DNA of 20,126 nt from Bacteroidia bacterium. GTDB lineage: Bacteria > Bacteroidota > Bacteroidia > Bacteroidales > Azobacteroidaceae. The translations under genes and the position numbers were made by a program. This document shows positions 17,101 to 20,126 of this stretch, piece after piece; position 1 is the first letter of the stretch; each line of letters begins with the position of its first letter. The DNA is taken from contig BNWW01000042.1 of assembly GCA_025999115.1 (NCBI GenBank), positions 1 through 20,126 on the forward strand, written 5' to 3'. Below the pieces are notes generated by a model. That model was given only the letters and a program-made list of their open reading frames with translations, was not told where the DNA came from and made no database searches.

Positions 17101-20004
17101 GTAATTTCCTGAGGAGAGCACCGTGCCGCCGCTCACTGTAACGGAACCGGTGCTGCCGTTTTGGGAAGAAATTGCATAATTTTTGCCGGAAACCGTGCCG
17201 CTACTGACTGTTACGGAAACGTTGTTTCTGACAGATATTGCAACATGTTCGCTGGAAACCGTGCCGCCGCTTACAATTATGGAAACATTCTCGTAGGCAA
17301 GAATTGTGTATTGAACTGCTGTCATATTTATCACGCCGCCGCTTGCCACTTCAAATGTGCCGTCACCTCGGACGCTTATCAAGCCACCACTGCTGAAGCC
17401 GGGTGCTGTACCCGCATATTCCGCCTGCCACAGCACCTTTCTTCCTGTGGGAATGGTGATGTCGAGGTTTTCTGCCGTAACGCCGAGCAGCGAACCGGTA
17501 ACGGTGGCGTTGCCGCTTGCAAGCGCGTTTTCGATGTCGTATTTGATGTCCGCCACGGCAGTGCGCAGTGCTGCACCGTTCACGCGGATGCCTGCCTCCC
17601 TTACCGTTACGCCGCTAACAGGCAAAAAGCCGGAGTTTGCGCCGTTGGCGTAGGTAATGCCGCTCACGCCGCCCACAAAGTCCCACTTGGCGGTTGCGCC
17701 GGAAGATGGAAGTACGCTGAGGTCGGTGGTGGAGTTTTGCGTGTAAGTGGTGGTTGTGGCTGTTCTTGTAATGGCGATGGCGGTAGTTGCGGCGTCTGTT
17801 CCAAGCGGTGCGCCCGGATTAGTGCCGCCGGAGGTGATGGTGCCGCCGTTCCGGAATATCAGGACTTTGCTGTTTGTAGCACCCACGCCATAAACCACCG
17901 CGCTGCCGTTGCCGGTTTCGTTGGTAATTGTGCCGCCGGTGATAATTGCGGTTACCTTGCCGTTGGTGGGTGCTATCAAATAAACAGCATTGAATTTTCC
18001 TGCGCTTACCGTGCCGCCGTCCATGGTGAAAGTCGAGGGCGTGGCGCCGTTCATGTGAATTGCATTGTTTGCTCCCGTATGGATTATCTGGGCGGTGCCG
18101 CCGATATGCACGCTGCCGTAGGTGTCGATGGTGTAGCCGTCGACGCCGCTTTTTACCGTTCCGCCCGTTACGCTGATGGTGCCGGTGCCTTCACAATGAA
18201 TCGCTTTGTTCCCGTCAAGCGTAGTTTCAATATTGCCGCCGGTAATACTAATGTTGAGATTATTGTAAACCCACAACACCCTGCCGGCGGTGCTTTTGAT
18301 TTCTCCGCCCGTAACCTCAAACTCGCCGTCTCCGTTTAGTTTGATAAGCCCGTCCGTTCCGCTCACGCTTCCGCTGTAGTCCGCGCTCCACGTTACTTTT
18401 TTCCCTGCGGGAATGGAGATGGTGAGGGTTGCCGTAAGGTCTGCTAATGTTCCTGTAACGGTAACGACTGCACCGTTGGGAGCGAGCGCGGCGGTAATGG
18501 CGGATTGAATTTCCGATACATTATAATAAGGTGTACCGCCGTTGATGCGGATGCCCGCGTTGGCGGGGTCAAACGCCGCTACGGCGATTAGCAGCGGCTC
18601 GCTGATATTGCCCTTTCGGTCTTCCACCACCACGAAAACGTCTTTCGCACCTTCCGTGAGGGTAATGGTTTTGGTTATCGCGCCTGCCGCTGCTGTGCCC
18701 AGTAGATACGCGGCGTGCACCTCTGACGCCGATGGGGGTGTCGCGCCGGCGTTAAGCACGAGGCAGTATGCCGTTCCCGCTTCGCCGGTGGTGAAGCCGA
18801 TGATGACTTCGGTGTGGCTTACGCGCCCCGACAAGGGAAGTGAGAGCAGCGGCGCGACTTCGTCGTCGGCGTTGTATTGCCACAGGAGCAGCGGCAGGGA
18901 ATTAACCGCGTCCATAGCCCAGACATTCTCAAAGTCCCACGCCTCGCCGTTATACCAGTTGTCGGGCGTGGTGTAGAACGCCTCTGTTTGCAACTCGGCA
19001 AGGGTTTTGTCGATGCCGTCTTGATTTTCGCTGGCGGTTTGTGATGCGGTAATATTAACCGTCATGCCGCTGTTGGCGTAGTTGTTTCCGGTAATAATAC
19101 TGCCGAGGCTACAGGTGCCTATGCGCCTGCCCCTTGCTGATGACCCTGCTGTCAGGGTTATGCTGCCGTTTGCCGCTACAGAGTTTTGAACGATGCAATT
19201 TTCGCCCCAAAATCCGACCACGCCGCCGACATAATAGTATCCGGTTATGCTGCCGGTGGCGTAGCAGTTGGTGATAACACAGCCGTTGTTTATGTATCCC
19301 GCAATCCCGCCGGCATAGACTCCGCTGGTGGAAACCGTGCAGAGCGAATGGCAGTTTTCAATACGGCTGCTGTATTCCGCATAGCCGACTATTCCTCCGG
19401 CGAAAACGTCTGATGTCGAGGAGTTGGTGGAAATCGTTCCGGAAGTGTAGCAGCCGGTGATGAGCGAATTGTCGTTAAGCACTCCGGCAATCGCGCCGAC
19501 GTACCTACCCGCAGAAGTGATGTTCACGTCTGTCACGCCCAAATCCTTGACGACCGCGCCGCTGCCAAGCCTGCCGAACAAACTGGATAACGAGGTGTTG
19601 GTGTTCGTATTATTAATGAACAGCCCGGAGATGGTATGCCCGTTACCGTCAAAAGTTCCTTTGAAGGCGTTTCGGTCCAGGTCGTTGCTCGGGCCGACGG
19701 CGCCGATGGGTTGCCAGCCAGCGCCGCCGCTCGAAAGGTATTCGGCAAGGTTGATGTCGGCGACGAGTTTGTAGTGCGCCGTCTTGTCGTTTCGCACCGC
19801 GTCCAACTGGGCAGGGGTGGAAATGAGGTAGGGGTTATCTACTGTGCCTGCGCCCGGTGCGGCTTGCGCGTGGGCGAGGTTGGGGATTAGGAGGGCGCAC
19901 ATATATATAAGGTACGCGATTGTGCGTGTAGGGGCGTTGCGCGCAACGCCCCTACGGGTACGCCGTGTGCGGGAATTTTCCCGCGGGGATGTTAGATTTG
20001 TCAT
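12538..20004 (-). CDS. Giant T9SS-secreted beta-helix adhesin-like protein, 5' part of a frameshifted gene
   Basis: The 2488-residue open frame starts with an unusually long, arginine-rich signal-peptide N-region (residues 1-28), a hydrophobic core (29-43) and a likely cut after AHA (46). The next 320 or so residues hold GLUG-like repeats (AGGIVGYAEYSSRIENC, GGIAGYINNGCVITNCYATG). C1 (about 375-480) and C2 (about 1138-1240) share IGFTTxEAGTAY and a DxxVVVEDxxGN motif. Beta-helix modules are A1 (483-800), A2 (802-1135), A3 (1241-1506), A4 (1671-1943) and A5 (1944-2210). B modules are B1 (1508-1670), B2 (2210-2373) and B3 (2373-end). The stop in B3 follows a one-base deletion; the gene continues to 8201 for about 3,934 codons in all. 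As written, this part can be exported but lacks the T9SS signal. The start at 20004 follows an A-rich leader; the next Met (residue 35) would leave too short a signal peptide. No enzymatic motif is seen, so an adhesin or surface-structure role is inferred. Confidence 0.85.
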   Translation of the reverse strand: MTNLTSPRENSRTRRTRRGVARNAPTRTIAYLIYMCALLIPNLAHAQAAPGAGTVDNPYLISTPAQLDAVRNDKTAHYKLVADINLAEYLSSGGAGWQPIGAVGPSNDLDRNAFKGTFDGNGHTISGLFINNTNTNTSLSSLFGRLGSGAVVKDLGVTDVNITSAGRYVGAIAGVLNDNSLITGCYTSGTISTNSSTSDVFAGGIVGYAEYSSRIENCHSLCTVSTSGVYAGGIAGYINNGCVITNCYATGSITGYYYVGGVVGFWGENCIVQNSVAANGSITLTAGSSARGRRIGTCSLGSIITGNNYANSGMTVNITASQTASENQDGIDKTLAELQTEAFYTTPDNWYNGEAWDFENVWAMDAVNSLPLLLWQYNADDEVAPLLSLPLSGRVSHTEVIIGFTTGEAGTAYCLVLNAGATPPSASEVHAAYLLGTAAAGAITKTITLTEGAKDVFVVVEDRKGNISEPLLIAVAAFDPANAGIRINGGTPYYNVSEIQSAITAALAPNGAVVTVTGTLADLTATLTISIPAGKKVTWSADYSGSVSGTDGLIKLNGDGEFEVTGGEIKSTAGRVLWVYNNLNISITGGNIETTLDGNKAIHCEGTGTISVTGGTVKSGVDGYTIDTYGSVHIGGTAQIIHTGANNAIHMNGATPSTFTMDGGTVSAGKFNAVYLIAPTNGKVTAIITGGTITNETGNGSAVVYGVGATNSKVLIFRNGGTITSGGTNPGAPLGTDAATTAIAITRTATTTTYTQNSTTDLSVLPSSGATAKWDFVGGVSGITYANGANSGFLPVSGVTVREAGIRVNGAALRTAVADIKYDIENALASGNATVTGSLLGVTAENLDITIPTGRKVLWQAEYAGTAPGFSSGGLISVRGDGTFEVASGGVINMTAVQYTILAYENVSIIVSGGTVSSEHVAISVRNNVSVTVSSGTVSGKNYAISSQNGSTGSVTVSGGTVLSSGNYAIYIVSTVNVLISGGRVESSGRTEDISSAIYSISTVSVTGGVVRAKEGYALEFTRLTQTTSLSSGFVFGYGTLATGNYDLLTDDQRKQAVVLYRTNSGTPNFTQSGNGVITAWNQAAGATLYAAGSATDLLSSPEGAAVWAIVDGKSGITYTNGENTGFFEVEGVTVRNDIIPPVLDEGSGSINRTSNTAATIGFTTNEAGTAYYLVTERGAEPAPTGAAIKTADNSLGEVPAGAVTNLPVTLTRGDKDIYIVVEDADGNLSNVLKIEADALNKIFVNDPEQATPLTTVAAVNAAITMALGTSDTVTVTGGLDGVTESFQFFISAAGKRVVWTADVSGSIDNNSIITAGGNGVFEVAGGKVIQNGSGNAITASNMNMVVSGDAEIAANSGHTIVPSGNLAATLEITGGTITSNTGRAIYLGNENKTVIISGGEVSNSSNNNAVIYASENNNVVLILDGNAVKANGSADRFGVYTGKNGIIIEKTGTASTFVANTHTNLNVTPSGGTAWAEWKKQDGKSGVSYENGSNTGFIETPGITIEEYFAVSNSTTEYGTLIAAAANVNNGDTITLLQNLTVSSAIVLGVNKTYTIDLNGKTFTSSTTSTFLSIFAGTVTIKNGNVTGGIGVVNGGELIVESGAYSGYNNAIYSGMGGKVTIISGTFSCTDDESGNGCLFEEAGEILLATGSIADVENWKNAATSVTVTHQAGISVNGGAGLYIVADINAAINAALAVSESDTVTVTGELSNVTEQFRFNISAGKRVIWKAAVSGSTSTDIIYVFPLYVGSGGVLEVAGGKVIQNGVDCAITAYSTSVVVSGDAVISNTTGPAAIYLNGADAATLEITGGTITSNTGNAIRLVGTNKTAIISGGTISNSNSSSSNPQSVIAANADNNVVLINGGTVTANGTGGRFAIAEGKNGIFIEKTGTTTSFVTGTSADLEVTPVEATATWARQDNKSGVSYVNGTNIGFIETPGITVYENELYVNGGEALTTVAATNAAITAALADNDVVTVTGSLFGVTAYFSINIPEGKKVIWKADVSGNTGTYIINVGGRALFEVAGARVVQNGSGSAIMADNVNMVVSGTAEIASTGYYNSAHTILLSGNLATTLEITGGKITSNSGSAIYLNGGNTTVIISGGEVSNNSTVPVIYTAANDNAVLVNGGAVTAKGTAPRFSIAEGNNSVFIEKTGTETVFAAGTSAALSVTANGTEATAKWARRSSKNGVSYVNGTNSGFIEAPGITVTGFENFAISNSTERYEILAEAAEAVIDGGTITMLNDVTVSNYSQVTLDVDKTYTIDFDNKTLGSNLASALDVDTGTVTLRNANLTALIRVFGGELTVENGSYSGYDDAIWTRMSGVKVTIISGDFSCTNDATNNGCLVGNIRLAPGSTPNVIPWKDHASATAVIITAGTPAENFSVSGSGIKYETLAAAAQAVTANGTITLLQNVTANDESDVLLNVDKVYTIDLSGKTLSGYETALGVEAGTVTVKNGNLTAYVASIFVDGGELTVENVTCSSENLAIAC
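19928..19955. repeat. Perfect 28-bp palindrome inside the signal-peptide coding region
   Basis: GTAGGGGCGTTGCG is followed at once by its exact reverse complement CGCAACGCCCCTAC. It encodes roughly residues 17-26 (RRGVARNAPT) of the giant protein. The form AGGGGCG...CGCCCCT looks like dispersed palindromic repeats known from some bacterial genomes. Its presence in frame in a tolerant N-region recalls the Rickettsia palindromic elements. That link is by analogy only. Confidence 0.85.
19969..19984. repeat. Second inverted repeat next to the palindrome
   Basis: GCGGGAA and TTCCCGC form a 7-bp inverted repeat with a 2-base centre, 13 bases from the 28-bp palindrome and in the same coding segment (about residues 7-12). 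Both may be parts of one inserted element. Confidence 0.6.
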
Positions 20005-20088
20005 GTTGTTTGTATTTTTTATTGTATATTATTTATCAAATTTTGTTAGTGTATGGTGTAAAGACGCGAAAAATCGTTTCTATACGGG

Positions 20089-20106
20089 GCAAAATATATT
20101 TTTTGC
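20089..20106 (-). other. Small inverted repeat at the start of the giant-gene leader
   Basis: GCAAAA and TTTTGC are separated by 6 A/T bases. It lies right after the promoter box, so it would sit at the 5' end of the transcript. The remaining leader (20005-20088) shows nothing else that I recognise. Confidence 0.3.
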
Positions 20107-20108
20107 GG

Positions 20109-20116
20109 CAAAAGTA
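20109..20116 (-). promoter_or_regulatory. -7 promoter box for the giant gene
   Basis: TACTTTTG matches TAnnTTTG and lies 104 bases upstream of the ATG at 20004, predicting a leader of about 100 bases. The -33 region falls at or past the window edge. Confidence 0.45.
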
Positions 20117-20126
20117 GAGAATAATT

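Noticed and set aside
17161..18339. A 392-codon open frame on the plus strand, very rich in Cys, Ala and Gly
   Set aside because: It is antisense to the giant gene. Its composition follows from reading GC-rich Gly/Thr/Val repeat codons in reverse, no promoter is seen, and no domain is recognisable.
8201..20004. CRISPR-like periodic repeats
   Set aside because: The repeats are coding modules of hundreds of bases without regular short spacers.

Overview
The window looks like chromosomal DNA of a Bacteroidota species, most likely of the order Bacteroidales and from a lineage that has a type IX secretion system (T9SS). Four things support this. There is a C-terminal T9SS sorting domain, a hybrid two-component regulator with Reg_prop repeats and an AraC output domain, and a DUF4301 protein. 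There are also several TAnnTTTG promoter -7 boxes ahead of AT-rich leaders that lack a Shine-Dalgarno sequence.

Layout. Positions 1-362 hold the start of a minus-strand gene that may belong to an insertion element, abutting the frameshifted tail of an AAA ATPase/nuclease-like gene. A DUF4301 gene (473-1990, +) follows and converges on an intact AAA_14/DUF4143 ATPase (2040-3338, -). A poorly coding gap (3339-3673) may hold a degraded small gene. A 1339-residue hybrid sensor kinase/regulator (3674-7693, -) comes next. Everything from 7799 to the right edge is a secreted-protein locus on the minus strand: a giant repetitive gene read from 20004 to 8201, then a 110-residue exported or membrane-anchored protein (7799-8131).

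The giant gene is the main item. It appears as two long open frames (20004-12538 and 12388-8201), but the coding homology runs continuously across the gap. The repeat spacing is exactly one base short of a multiple of three there, so this is one gene of about 3,934 codons broken by a single-base deletion near 12540. The reconstructed protein has this order: a signal peptide with a long arginine-rich N-region, GLUG-like repeats, domain C1, beta-helix modules A1-A2, domain C2, modules A3 B1 A4 A5 B2 B3 A6 B4 B5 A7, a spacer, a conserved pre-sorting region and a T9SS domain. The A-B-B blocks form a 1.8-1.94 kb super-repeat. The gene is clearly richer in G+C (about 57% in lines I counted) than the flanking genes (about 37%).

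How the parts may work together (inference): the giant product would be exported by Sec, pass through T9SS and sit on the cell surface as an adhesin- or stalk-like beta-helix protein. The small protein just downstream may share its transcript. The regulator lies downstream on the same strand but has its own promoter, and no polysaccharide-utilization genes are visible, so its target is unknown. The most unusual feature is a perfect 28-bp palindrome lying in frame inside the signal-peptide N-region of the giant gene.
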